Source: Dreissena polymorpha (Eukaryota; Mollusca; Bivalvia; Myida; Dreissenidae). Taken from it: 64,000 nucleotides of DNA. Positions 25,855 to 38,435 of this stretch are shown one piece after another. The stretch lies in contig NC_068355.1 of NCBI RefSeq assembly GCF_020536995.1, positions 620,001-684,000 on the forward strand, written 5' to 3'. Position numbers and translations under genes: made by a program. The notes below the pieces were generated by a model, which saw only the letters and a list, made by a program, of their open reading frames with translations, was not told where the DNA came from and did no database searches. Position 1 is the stretch's first letter, and each line of letters starts with the position of its first letter.

Positions 25855-28800
25855 AATCAAAGCGCTGAAGGCACTGAAGATGTTCGCTATTGCATAATTT
25901 AACACGCAATTCATTTTTGAAAATCAATCGCAAGTTTGAAATGAACACACGCCATTCAGATTTATAAAGTGTGTGTCATAGCGCACGGGTCGAGTTTTGT
26001 GTGCACTTTTTATCATCCTTATTATTTCATAGCAATAACTAAGACAAAATAAAAACAACATGCTTTTTGGAAGTTCTGAAAGCATAGAAAGTATGATGAA
26101 AATGGTAATGAGAACTTAATATAAAGAAAATTTGCAGTCACCATCATATTGAAGGAATATTTTTTCTAACATCAAATGACTATCTCACCAAGAATATAAA
26201 TTCATAATGAAAGTTCCGTGTACAAAACTTTTGATTTTTTGACACCATATACAAATTCAAAATATACAATAATCTTCGTATCTTGTATATGGAGGAATAA
26301 AAGTATATAAACATTGCTGTTTATGCTTTACTTGTTACCCGAGCAGTTCACACGGTGTCAAAAACGCTAACATAAACATAGGTATAGAGCACTAATGCGC
26401 TTTTAGGCGTAGCTGTTTCAGTTTTCATCTTAGTGACTTTTACATAATATTTTCGAATATTTAATAAGCTGATTCGAGATACAACCTCTGAATTTTTGCT
26501 ACATCACTGCGTATGTGCTCAATTCAAAGGATGTAGCACTGTTCAGTGTAAGGAATTCCGGACTACTCTCTGTATGCTCAAACGAAACAAATTGTGGCCC
26601 TGTTACAATTACGAGTTACAATCCATCTCGCAGAATTTCACTTTCGCATCCAAGATGAGAAAACAATCATTAGCGAAATAGTATAGTGTCACGATAAAAG
26701 AAAATCGTTTAATTATCATACCACAATGTTTGCCGTACTTGGTCAGCACGTCTGGAAATCATTCCTTAATGTGTGAATAGGCTGCCATTATTAACAAGTT
26801 TGCTATTTTGAATTTAATTTTGTATCAAAAAGCATTGTTCTTAAAAGTGGCATTTTCAATTAGCAATGAGATTTGTAACAAACCTCGTCATGAGAAAATG
26901 GGTCTTATTCCATATGCGCCCATCATAAAAATAGCCCACTCAGCTATCCCTCCTTCTGGTAAGGAGAAACATAACATATTGAGTGATTTTAAAGCGAACA
27001 GCATCGCCTATGGCCTGACTGCGCAAAAGCATATGTTGGGTTTAACAAACGCTTGCCGAAACGCATAAGACCCATTTTCGCATGACGGCGCTATTGACGT
27101 GTGATTTAAATGTGTCGAAAGAAAACTGCGTTTAAATCAAATATAAACATACGATATATTTCGATAGTGAAGAAAGATACTCATAACAAGGCATATGAGG
27201 ACACATATGAAGTTCTCTCCCGTAGTATATTTTTTATTTACTCACACTAATGTGTGGTTTGACAATGCTAACACACATTTCATGCGATGAATATTCAGCT
27301 TACAAGTGAAAAATACAACACAATAGTTTAACTTTTGTTTAATTGTATTTAATTATTTAGAAAAGTAAATTGCTAACTTTATTTCAAAGTCAGCGTATAC
27401 GCCGACTACATTTTTAAAAGACATTTATTGTTATAAATATATTTAATATAATATATTAAGTTGTTTTCGGTTTTAGCGATTATAAAGCATTTTCGAGGTC
27501 GCCTATAGTATGCCTGTAGTAATTGATGAACTCATATCCAACTGTCTATGTATTGAGAACTGTGAATATAAACAAGCTAAACCTTATACTAACCTTCTAC
27601 TATTGCGTTGCTAGCACCCGTAAATACAAAAGATCGCCGCTATCTGTTGAGAACCAAATAACGTTTTCCAGAAATACCCGCTGTAGTAGCATGAACGAGG
27701 TTATGAAACAGGTCATTCGTATTATTATTATAAATTGTTTGTTATATTCGGGTTTAGCGATTATGAAACATTTTTTTTGTCTATCGTATCGCTGAAGTTA
27801 TTGTTGAACTTATGTTCAACGTTTTATAAATTGAGAATATAAATAAGCGTCAACTTTTTCCCGAATCTCTCAATTTACGACCTGTACTACGTCATTGAGT
27901 TGTATGTGAGAGCGTAACCTATTGCGTTGTTATAACCCGTTAACTTTCCTTTGTTTATCGACAAGCGCATCTATTAATAGCCTCATATCATGAATGCCAA
28001 AACACCCGCGAAAAAGAACCACGTGACCAAATAGGACGCTAAACGCAAATACCATGCGACTACGACTTTTATTATGTAAGAACGCTACTCAATTCCTTTG
28101 AAGCCGGAGCCTTGTGATTGCTATTACGTAAAGAATTGACCTCTAACTGAAGTAAGCAAAGGAAACGCAGCACCTAATTGACCCATTCCTTCTATGTGCG
28201 AAGGCAGATTGAATTTTACTAATGTATGGTTTGCCTATTATAGCACACATTATAATGCGGTAAATATGCGACTAACAAGTAAAAAACACTATAATTAAAC
28301 TTTTGTTTTGAATTAAGTTATTTAGAAACCAAAATTCCAAACCTTATTTAAAAACAGCAAGACTACATTTTTTAGAGAATATTCTTGTTATATTTAAATG
28401 TTTTTAACAGTTTCAGCGATAATGAAACATTTTTTATGTTGTCTATCGTATCCCTGTAATAATTGTTCAACTCGTGGTCAACGTATTATCAATTGAGACC
28501 TGTGAATATAAAAAAGCGTAACCTTATACTAGTGCGTTATTCTCACCCGGACTCCCCTTTGTTTATCGCCAGCCTCAGAGTTATGAATGAGATGAGCGAA
28601 AATACTACGTCACGCAGACGCAGCAGAAAGAGGACTATTTTAATCATTCATAAACAATCTCCTCCGCGACACGTACAATACGATCATTGTTTTTTTATTC
28701 TTTTCTATTAAACACCATTCGAAACTATTGCATTTAACACGATATTAATATAATGTTTCCATTTGTGAATAAAAATAATTGGAGAACCCAAACCTCTTGC

Positions 28801-28922
28801 ATAAATTATACAACTCTTTCTTGCGCGTAGTAAGCGGGAATTGGGTTAATCATACCTAGGCCGTACCGACCTGAATTTTACACTAAGCACTTTAGACGGT
28901 CGCTAAAGCGACCATCTAAAAA
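25855..28922 (-). repeat. Right arm of the 17.6-kb inverted repeat
   Basis: Reverse complement of 11347-14322. The inner boundary is sharp at AATCAAAGCGCTGAAGGC (25855). The outer boundary is the palindrome GGTCGCTAAAGCGACC within 28890-28920. It carries about 100 bp (roughly 27611-27715) that the left arm lacks, and a matching MITE copy (26887-27086). A 61-codon open frame (26496-26681) has a near-identical mirror in the left arm (13483-13668), differing at two residues. Repeat identity alone explains that conservation, so I do not call it a gene. Confidence 0.92.
26887..27086 (-). mobile_element. 200-bp MITE, copy in the right arm
   Basis: Mirror of 13078-13277 with the same terminal inverted repeats; one terminus has a base change (GTCATGAGAAAATGGG). 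Confidence 0.75.
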
Positions 28923-30050
28923 CAATGGACCGGAATTTGTTCTGTATCGCATGCAGGTATACTCACATACCAATACGAGAGCGCCGATGGCGTTGAGAGT
29001 CTATTTGCAAGATACAGGGAAGTTTCTGCTGAAGTAAATGTTAAAGGATGAGTTGTCTGAATGAAAATGGAAAAGGCTATCAAAAAGATTTTTTATTAAG
29101 AACATAACTATTGTCAAGCAATAAAATTTGTTTAAGTTTAAGTTTGCCTTGTAGATGGTAATTTTCTAAAAATAACTCGCTTTTGCCAATTACAGAATTG
29201 TTTTACGAACGAAATTGTTTTAGTTTCTAATAACGTTTTTTCACGTACAACGGTCTTAGAAAAATTCACTAAAAATGGTGTAAGCAATGTTCTTGGAAGA
29301 AAATGTTAGCAAAAAGTTTCTAAATGAAAAATGGTTATAATTACGAAATACTATATTAAATATCTATTTCGTCTGCCCACAATCAGGGAAGGCTTGGAAA
29401 AAGGACAACCGTTTCCCCAATCTCTTGCACGACGGTTACATTACATTCACCTCTGTGTTGGGCTCAGAACGGACTATTGTTATGAAAGCGTCTCATTTAT
29501 GTCATGATCATTCCAAGCGTTCATTATTGAGTTTACAAAATACTAAACAATCTCTTGCACGACGGTTACATTGCATTCACTGCATTAAAGAAAACCATCT
29601 CATACCATGATATCTTATATCAGTCTTAATTCATTATTATAAAATTGATATGGTTTTTTATGTTAATAAACCAACATACATACACACGTCGAAGCAATCC
29701 CTAACGTCACTCAAAAAAAATATGTTCAATTGTTTACATTTGTGAAGTGCGTGGAATGATTCCATCTGCGTAAATGGGCAATAAATTAGTTCAAAAGAGT
29801 TGCATTAAAACTCGCAAGTTTTTGCACGATTTATCGTACATTTAAAAGTCATATTTCTTAATTTAATGCATGCGATCTTAAATATCCAATCAAATATACG
29901 TTGAATGCGTTTGTTCGGTTTTATCTATTTTATAGACAAAATGGAGGGCTGAGCCTTTCGCAGAGTTGTATGTGAGAGCAAGGAACGACAACTCTGCGTG
30001 GAGATTGCCGTTTCCCTGTGATTTTCAAATGCGGTATTACAAAAGCCTAT
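28923..30050. other. Gene-free DNA with a small direct repeat
   Basis: No gene seen. The block CAATCTCTTGCACGACGG occurs near 29417 and again near 29547, 130 bp apart, each followed by a TTACATT.CATTCAC tail. The 61-codon frame at 29425-29610 overlaps it and looks spurious. Confidence 0.5.
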
Positions 30051-30054
30051 TTGC

Positions 30055-30480
30055 GATGCAAATAGACTTAAAATCAGTTAAATACCTCAAAGCATCAATG
30101 AAATCAGACACAATTACGGAAAATAATTATTTTTAAGAAAACTCCAATTACCATTACTTCGTTAGAAAATCAACGGCCGGAACGAAACTCGAACTTAATA
30201 TGTAGGCATTTAGACTCGCACACCAAAAATCAGATACTAGTCTGCAAGCAATTAGCAAAAAAGTCCGGAAAACTGTTATTGTAAAAAAAATATCAAGCCC
30301 AAGACCCGTTACTTCGTCAAATATCTATGAACTCAAACTCGTACTTGATATGTTACTCGTGTAGGTTAATTTGATAACAAAAAATCAAGTGAATATCTAC
30401 AAGCATTAAGAAAACACTCCGGACTTGGAATGCCGGACAGAAGGACGGACGGTCGGACGGAAAGTCGGACTTCTATATGC
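30055..30480. repeat. Mollusc-type tandem-core repeat, about 2.5 units of 154 bp
   Basis: The block with CATTACTTCG at about 30151 recurs near 30305, and a partial earlier unit lies at about 30060-30150. The array ends in a run of GGACGG-like steps (about 30432-30470), which commonly close this class of bivalve repeat. No terminal hairpin is clear, so it looks like a decayed copy. Confidence 0.6.
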
Positions 30481-30599
30481 CACTCTACCGATGGCATTAA
30501 AACTGTCGTATTAATTAATGTTAATAAAAAACTAAAATAATGTAAAATGAAAAAAACAATCCATCTCATTTTAACCAGTCAAACATTTGTCAGTATTAT

Positions 30600-33500
30600 A
30601 ATAATCTAAGTTGTCGGTAAAACAAGAAAAAATAAAATAAGATTTTTAATATTTCTGTAATAAATCAAATAATCGGATATATGTTTCTTTAGTTATTATA
30701 ATATACAGTTTCGATGTTCAAACAGTAATAGCATAAGAACCTACGCATCAGAAAGGCATCACATATTTTACTCAAACAATAAAGACTAGTTTCACTGTTA
30801 TCAGTCTCTAAAGACTGAAATATGAGGAACTTCAAAATTGAAGAATATTGAGACCAATATACATCAGTTCACCAAATAAACGCCGTTGATGCAATTTTGT
30901 TATTTTTACAAAATTAGCGAATCAAATCATGTATAACGATCTGTACTTTAACAACTCCCCAAAGTTATGTTTATTAACATCTTAAACATATGTTAAGTTA
31001 ATTACAGAGCCATAAAGAGCAAATATTTTTCAGAATATTGTGTGAGTCTTACTAGGCGAGTCATACTATTGCTCAATACTGTTTCCTACAAAGATTTTCA
31101 TTTAATTGACAAACTTTTCACACACATTTGAACATGTCATCACTACGTTTTTATAACAAGTACAGTGTATTATGTAACACCTCAACAAATCATCAACCTT
31201 TATTGGGACAGAAATTTCAGTAATGTGTTCTCACATCCGTCTTAAAGAATTTAGAAAATCGGGCACCACTTTTAAATAGAATAATTTTAAATGCTGTCAA
31301 TAAAATCCGTCTATAATCGTGAACATTTCAAACATTTAAAAGCATCCGAGCTTTCTCCCGGTGAAGTGGTTCTAAGCGGATCTTGCAATTATCTATGTTA
31401 ACGATAATAACCTTTTAAGTGGAAACTTCACCAGATAACAAATCTATGAAACTCATATGCGATTATACATTCTGGATATATTTTTGCATCCTCGACTTAA
31501 TCGGATACTATGACTATTAATATCCAACGAGGTAATTTTTCGATTAAAAAATGTCTGTGTGAAATTAAAATTAGTCATTTGGTTCCATAGCGTAGATGGG
31601 TTGTCTCGCAAAAAAACCTTTCCACATATTGATTAATGAAAATACGTCTTAAAAAGACAAGGATATAATTCACGTTATCATGACAACTTCTCGGGATATC
31701 TTTATCTCCATAAGATAAAGTCGGATTATAAAAACATCGTACCCTTTCCTTACAAGATAACAGCTTAAACTAGAACAAAACATAATAAAAATAATCCAGC
31801 AAACCCAGCACGTATCAACACCTCGGGGATAATTGTAACCATGCAACCAAGTTCTATATTAATGACCGAACTATAATATACAAGATGGAACGGCGATGAT
31901 GAAATGAACTTGTCAAATGTTCTCTATCTACCCCTGTTTAAACTTTGTCTTAACAGTTTGATCGATAGCTTACGCCAACATCCGTTTTTCTGCGCATGCA
32001 ATTTATACGGTTTACATAGAAATTAATTAGTTGGTGGTTTAAATGTTTCTTAAATTCATTGCTATATTTGTTTCTATCCGTGAAGATACAACACATACGA
32101 AGTTGTACTTCCCTTCTCTTAAGAAGGATGAAACTTTATAGTAGTGTTTTTCTAATAGCTTGTCATAGACTTCATAAATAGTTTTACTTTAATTTCAAAC
32201 AAACAAATGCAAATTACCAAACATAAATGCACTGCTTATGTAAATAATACGGCTTTATCATACTAAGCAATGATCGTAACGCAAAGATGAGACATCAACC
32301 GATTGTATAGCAAAACAAGGAAGCAAATCTACACAGAATACAGTAACCTTTTTTTATTGGACATTAATCCAAAAGTATGTTAAGTATTCATACAAATTAA
32401 TACATTGACACTAAGGTTGGCATTATTGTCGTAACACAATGTTTATGTTCATTAGCCAATTGGCTATTCATCATTTCTTTTTCAAGTCTTCCATTACCAC
32501 CATTATGTTATATCTCTGATAGTCGACGCACAATATCGCTATATATGACGCACTGAGAGAAAACGATTAATGCGGCTGATTGTATTGTTCGGTGTATGTA
32601 TACATATATTATTGTTACGTCGCATTTGTCCTTATTTGTGTATTCTTTTATATTTTTAAAACATGAATGAGCACTCAAAGCAGCATTATTGTCTGCACTT
32701 CACTTCGACGAAATAAGATTTGTTTCTACATTGGTTGTTTCATGTTGCTACCTCTAAAAGTTCTCGAGCTATGCTCCCATAATAAGTACGTACAAATATG
32801 TGTATAAATATAACAAATGGCCATAAAACTTATGGAAGTAGCATGTACGGCTTTATCAACCCACGAAACTTCAAGTTTATACCTCTTATACTTTTTTAGA
32901 AATGCCCAAACAAAAAATAACTGAAGCCCGGACAGACGACCGATGCCGTTAAAGCATGGTCAATCTGTGAATGATAATACCGAGTACCTTTTAAAAAAAT
33001 AATCTTTTTTCATCGATATGATGTTTAAGTATTTAATTATTCGTGTATTTTTTTCTTCAAAATGGATCAATCGACGAATATGCAATTATTATATGAACTC
33101 TCTCCTTTGACGTGTTCTTGCCTATTTTACTCATTAATCAAGTATAATTTTTTTTATTGAATCACGCTTTTCAATGGCTCAAATAACGTTTTAAAATAGT
33201 TAATCCCTTAGACTATAAATCTATTAAAACCTAATATTCCTGTAAATTAAGCTCTCTGTGCAAGGCTCCAAATTAGGTAACGCCAAGAAACGAATGATTC
33301 TCATCAATATTCTTCCACCACAATCTATGCAGTTATATTTTTTACATCGTAAATATTCCCGAACTACTCGAATGTTATGATTTTAGCAGGATCATTGCCA
33401 TAATACATCAGGTTTCAATGTGTGTTTAAGATAATTGCTACGGACAAATAAAAAGAATTGTACATTTACATATTTTGCGGTTGTGATATGGTGTTCAAAT

Positions 33501-33794
33501 ATCAAACTGTAAAGCAATGTCTTCATGTGCATGGGTAAATCATTGATTCCCTAAATAATTTGAAGAGTAAATATCTTTGCAGAATCGTTTTTACATGGCA
33601 TCTTAACATCGGAAATACATTATCGCAATTATCTCCAAATTATAATCATTAATTGGTAATTGCTAATCGTTCAGTTTTCTAGCAATCTATAGCTGATGCT
33701 TAAGAGTTTAATCGACATGTACACACATGTTTTCTCCAATCGATGTCGACAAAGCGTCGATATAATACTCAAATATCATCGAGTCCGTTGGAAC
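30600..33794. other. Gene-free AT-rich DNA
   Basis: No exon, RNA gene or repeat family recognised. Confidence 0.5.
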
Positions 33795-33796
33795 CT

Positions 33797-34252
33797 TTAA
33801 AGGGATCTTTTCACGCTTTGGTAAATTGACAAAATTGAAAAAAGTTGTTTCATTTACCATGGTCTAATATAGCCATTATATGCATCTTTTGACGATTTTA
33901 AAACCTAAAAATTATAAAGCGTTGCAACGCGAAACGATTGAATAATTTGGAGAGTTCTGGTTTTGTCGTTAAATTTTGTGAAACTACGACGATTGCTTAT
34001 ATAATGTATAAAATACGTCAAGTATGTGTACTCGGCGGAATAGCTCAGTAGGCTAAAGCGTTTTTACTTCAGGACTCTGGCAGGACTCCAGGGGTCACTG
34101 GTTCGAAACCTGCTCCGAGCAATGTTCTTTTTTTAATTTTATTCTTGATATTTTACTGGAGCTTTTACGATCCAATGTTTACATTTATCAATATAAAGCA
34201 TTTAATGAATAAGTTAAAAAAAATGCCAAAATCTGTGAAAAGGCCCCTTTAA
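33797..34252 (+). mobile_element. TTAA-flanked non-autonomous element with tRNA-like core, copy A
   Basis: TTAA occurs at both ends (33797-33800 and 34249-34252). Inside are imperfect inverted ends: AGGGATCTTTTCACG on the left and the complement of AGGGGCCTTTTCACAG on the right. TTAA targets are typical of piggyBac-type transposition. The interior holds a tRNA-like sequence (34030-34121) but no protein. A second copy lies inverted at 53227-53729. The family appears very abundant in Dreissena-type genomes as I recall it. Confidence 0.75.
34030..34121 (+). other. tRNA-like sequence inside the TTAA element
   Basis: A Pol III A-box (TAGCTCAGTAGG) and B-box (GGTTCGAAACC) are correctly ordered, and the ends pair as an acceptor stem (CTCGG with CCGAG). 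A short hairpin before the B-box (GACTCC with GGGGTC) resembles the long variable arm of class II tRNAs, but it falls where this copy has a small duplication (AGGACTC twice) relative to copy B. I cannot assign an anticodon. It is probably a tRNA-derived core carried by the transposon, not a functional tRNA gene. Confidence 0.6.
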
Positions 34253-34254
34253 AG

Positions 34255-37200
34255 AGAGTACATACATAAGAGCAGTTCTAAGTAACATAAAATTCGCTTA
34301 CTTAAATAGCAGTGGATGCATTGTTACATGCTTTGACTTATTTATTGTATTTGGACTGGGGCTAAAGGTCTTCATTAATTATGAATGATTTGTTTCAAAT
34401 AAATACGTTATTCCAGGATTTGCTTGTTTTACAATCCGACAAAATCATCTGTGTATGTCTGACCTTTAACAAATTAGTTGTCATACACTAATTTTTATTA
34501 ATTGCATTCCGGTCTTCAATAATACAGTTTCACACCTTTAATTGTTTGCGACATCAAGCGTTTCAGTTTTTTCTAAGAGATACGGATCATCATCATTCTT
34601 ATTACCGCCACCATAATTCCCATCATATTATAATCCTTTTTGACGGCGCAATGATTCCTTTTTTTGATGATTTCATTATATAATTGTTGTTATGGTAGTA
34701 ATAGCTGGTATTTATGTGTTTGTATGTATTTTCAAATCGATGGTGTTGGATATAGTGTTATATCATGTGAATTATTAATATTATTTGCCATATAAAAGCT
34801 TTATTAAAAAAGTCATTATATTATAAGTAGTAGTGGTTTTAGTACTATTACCATAATTTTATTTTATCATAATGATATTAATTAGTATACATCTTAAGCA
34901 TACCACTTCAATATATACCGGTTGTTAATTAAATCAGTGTTGTCCACATAGATCTTTTACTTTCTGCCATTCGTGTCTTCTTGGCAATAAAATGTTCAAC
35001 ACTGCATAGCCGTCATAATAATTTATAATCTTCTCACCCAACCAACAAACAAAGCTATAACGATTTTAACACGAGCCTAGTATCTTCAAAAACAGCCAAG
35101 CACAAACACTCTCAATCGGTTTGTTAAGCGAATATATCACGTGACTTTGTTGGAAAATTGATGGAAAAATAGCAATTCTGGTATACAACAAAATTCCAGA
35201 AACAAAGGTCAAAATGTAATCAGTATTAATTAATAATTGCAAATAGGGCTATTGCTCTGAATAAATAAAATAACCAAACACGTTCATGGTTTTAATGCAT
35301 GCATAATCTACTGGTTCAACTTACCAATTAGTTCGTTAAATAACTTTTTTATATTACAAACTGCTGCTGACTAAACCCGTCAGTAGAACAGGTGCGTCAG
35401 ACTTGCGAACTTCAAGAGGCTTCGATAACACGCATGATTGACCTGTAATCATGAATGTATGTATGTGACAACACTATTTCAAAAATAGTTGGGGCGACTC
35501 TAACACAATCTTACATCTTCGTATCCTGTAGTTTGAAAGAAAATGTATGTCATACGTTCAATCAATCGTTCGACAAAGTTCATCAAACCACGCTTATAAA
35601 TGGCACGATAGTACAATCCAATAAATGTGTATTTTATTTAATTGATCAACATTGAGAAAATGATATATAATTCATTTGTACTGAAAAGGGAATGTAACTA
35701 TCTCATATCACTGAAAAAAAAAAAAATCCATAGTATGTACGGTTCGGAAAGATGTTTTTATTAAATGCACCAAACATAATTATGTATACATGTATTGTGT
35801 AAAGTTCGTAATACATGAACCGTAAGTAGCAATAACCTGTGATTTATTTTCTTATTTGTTTATCGAAAACGAGCAACGCATGAATTTTTAATAGACGATA
35901 GTATTAAGATTAAGTGGTATATCTTCAAGTCAGATGCTATTTTGTTAGCTAATGATACTTAAAATATGAGTTTTCCATGGAAATTAAATAATTAGTATTA
36001 AGTATGGAAGGAAATTTACTTAAATATTAGATTCATTTAAATGACTTTCTATTGCCTATTGTCTCGCCTATTGACTTATTCTAGCGCAAGGATGACATGT
36101 ATATCATTCCTAATTCAAAATCCATTTCATGTTAATAATCCGTGTGTATAAAAAATTTGCCGCACGTATTAATTATACACATTATAAATGGTACATACGG
36201 CAGAAATTAGCCTATATACACAATGTTTTTAACATCAAACAAAACACGGCAAGTAGATAGGAGTCGGCGAGAGAAGGGAGATATGGTCCGGGAAAAGACG
36301 TTGTGATATCGCAAGCAGTTTACAGTTTTCCAAAGGAACTTCCTCTGGAACTTGTGGTTACGGAGAAGGTATTTTAATCATATTTATATTTAGATTATAA
36401 TGTTATAATATATCTAAGTTTGAAAAAGGCATATCCGAATGGTTCATGAAGTATGATATAAATCTTACATGCACATATTCATATCGTAAGGAACGATACC
36501 TGAAAAATTGAATGTCGCATGTTAAAAAGGGGTAATACAACATCATGTGACATGTCTTTGTCGATGAACAGAAAGAACAATAAAAAAATGGCGGACGTCA
36601 ATAGTCATTCCAATATAAGACATTCACTTCCTTTCCGGGGAATAAATAAAAATACATGTCATTAGTATATTCAAACGTGTGTTCACCCTACACGATAATT
36701 AGGGACTAAAATGGCAATGTATAACAAGACTAAATTCTTACATTTAAAATTTTACATGCAGACAGATGTTTAACAGATATGTTATAAACTGAAAAACCTG
36801 TGAGAGAAGTTGACATACATGTTCCTTATTCTTTAAACAAAACCACCAAAATTCCACTATAAATAAATATAAAAATGATTATAATACTTAAACTCATAAT
36901 TTATTGTTCTTTTGGTCGCTTATCGATGCGTGTACATGATTTGGGGTAAAATACACATTAGGACGAACTTCATCTTTTCTCTATATTTGTTTTTTGTTCA
37001 AAATTGTGTTCAGTTATAGAAGTACGTGTTTTGTCAGTTTTACAAAAAGAATTGTGTAAAATGTAATTCGCGAAAATAATAGTTTGGTTTACGATAAACT
37101 ATTAAAGGGTTTTTGCTTTTTTTATATTTTTTAAAATTTTACAAATGTGATTGTCTTGTATTGCCGCTGCACACATTATCGTAAGAAATGAGTTTTTCAA

Positions 37201-37424
37201 AGGGCTTACAGGTGCGTGGACTGTTCTACTCGCAAGAGCCTCAAATAGATTTATTTGAGTTTTAAACATATAAATATAACTTATGGTATATATTGGAAAC
37301 CTACCGTTCAACCAAGTAATGCCTGTAAAAAACAGTGGACACTTATTACGGCTGTGATTGTGTCAACGTTTTGCAAAGGAGAATCAAATATTATGATGTA
37401 ACAATGACTTTAACCTTTTGATTC
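34255..37424. other. Gene-free DNA with one doubtful exon-like patch
   Basis: No gene recognised. Near 36258-36369 an open frame reads ...VVISQAVYSFPKELPLEL... and ends at a GT (GAGAAG/GTATTT). It matches no family I know and has only a weak acceptor. Confidence 0.45.
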
Positions 37425-37620
37425 TAAGGCCTTTTTATACCTTATCATATACTATTGGTTCATCGAGAATTTTTAGAAAATGTTCGTTAGGTGCAAGTTA
37501 GGCTGGTACTCAAACTTCTGGAACAAAAGTGAGCATGGGCACAGTAAAAACAACAAGATCTCGTTTACCCAAACAAAATAATCTACGTGTTAGAGCTGGG
37601 ACAATATTCTCTAAATCAGG
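37425..37620 (+). pseudogene. Second copy of the GPCR tail (fragment)
   Basis: This stretch matches 15435-15630, the TM7 end and C-terminal tail of the GPCR pseudogene. The readable parts are LIIYYWFIENF, then CKLGWYSNFWNKSEHGHS, compared with FIIYCWFSEKF and CKPRWNPIFLNNSEHGNR. No earlier helices are visible upstream, so only the 3' end survives. An in-frame stop shows it is not functional. It lies about 22 kb from the fuller copy in the same orientation, which points to an old local duplication of the receptor gene followed by loss. Confidence 0.65.
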
Positions 37621-38435
37621 GCGGTACAAAGTTAAACATTAATCAGGACTTTCACATTTACATTGTAAGTGCATTACTTTGGATAAAAAAGATGCGGTTT
37701 GTTATAACTTCAAATCATTAAAATCAATTAACATTTAGAGGAATAATTGCTTAACATGTACACGTATTGTGAAAATATAATATTACATTAGGCCTTACAA
37801 CCCGAGCTTGACCAGTTTAAAAAACAAACAATATCATTGAAAAGGCTACTTATTATTTCCGATACTATTTTCCAATGTATGAGTAATTGTGTAGAACATA
37901 TTCTTGTTCAAGGGTAAATAACTCCAATAATAATTTTAAAAAATCTTAACTTTATGATAACATACGCATGTCATCCCATAAATGCGTTCTGCATAACACG
38001 TGTCATACAATGCGTATCATAAATGTAAGAGATCAAAAGCTTTAAGAAATTATTCAAGGGGCAATAACTACTTTAAAAATCAGAACGAAACGACCAAAAC
38101 TTATGTTCATTTCTACCCTAAGAGAAAGTGCATGTAGTTTCATCAATGCGAATGATAAGGTGTTTAGATCTCGCGATAAATATGTAAATAATGACAGGTA
38201 AATAAAAACCTGAAAAATCAGTGGTGAGGAATGCACTAACGAGTATTCGGTTCAATAGTTTCTGAGATCTCGCGCAGAAACGAAAATGACATGGTAATAA
38301 CCCAAGGGCAAAAACTCCCTGACAATTCATTGCACCAAAACGACACGATCAGGATGCGTATGTCCACCCTTTATCGATGCTGCATAGAACATTTCATCAA
38401 ATGCGGAAATAATGTCTTGAGATCTCATGTGTGAT
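37621..38435. other. Gene-free DNA
   Basis: No gene or known repeat seen. The short minus-strand frames in 38054-38330 overlap each other and look spurious. Confidence 0.45.

Noticed and set aside
25837-28932. GGTCCATT and AATGGACC flanking the right arm as terminal inverted repeats
   Set aside because: Only 8 bp, offset unequally from the arm boundaries, and absent from the left arm, so probably chance.
34030-34121. Functional tRNA gene
   Set aside because: It lies inside a repeated TTAA-flanked element, copy B is degenerate, and no clear anticodon loop could be drawn.
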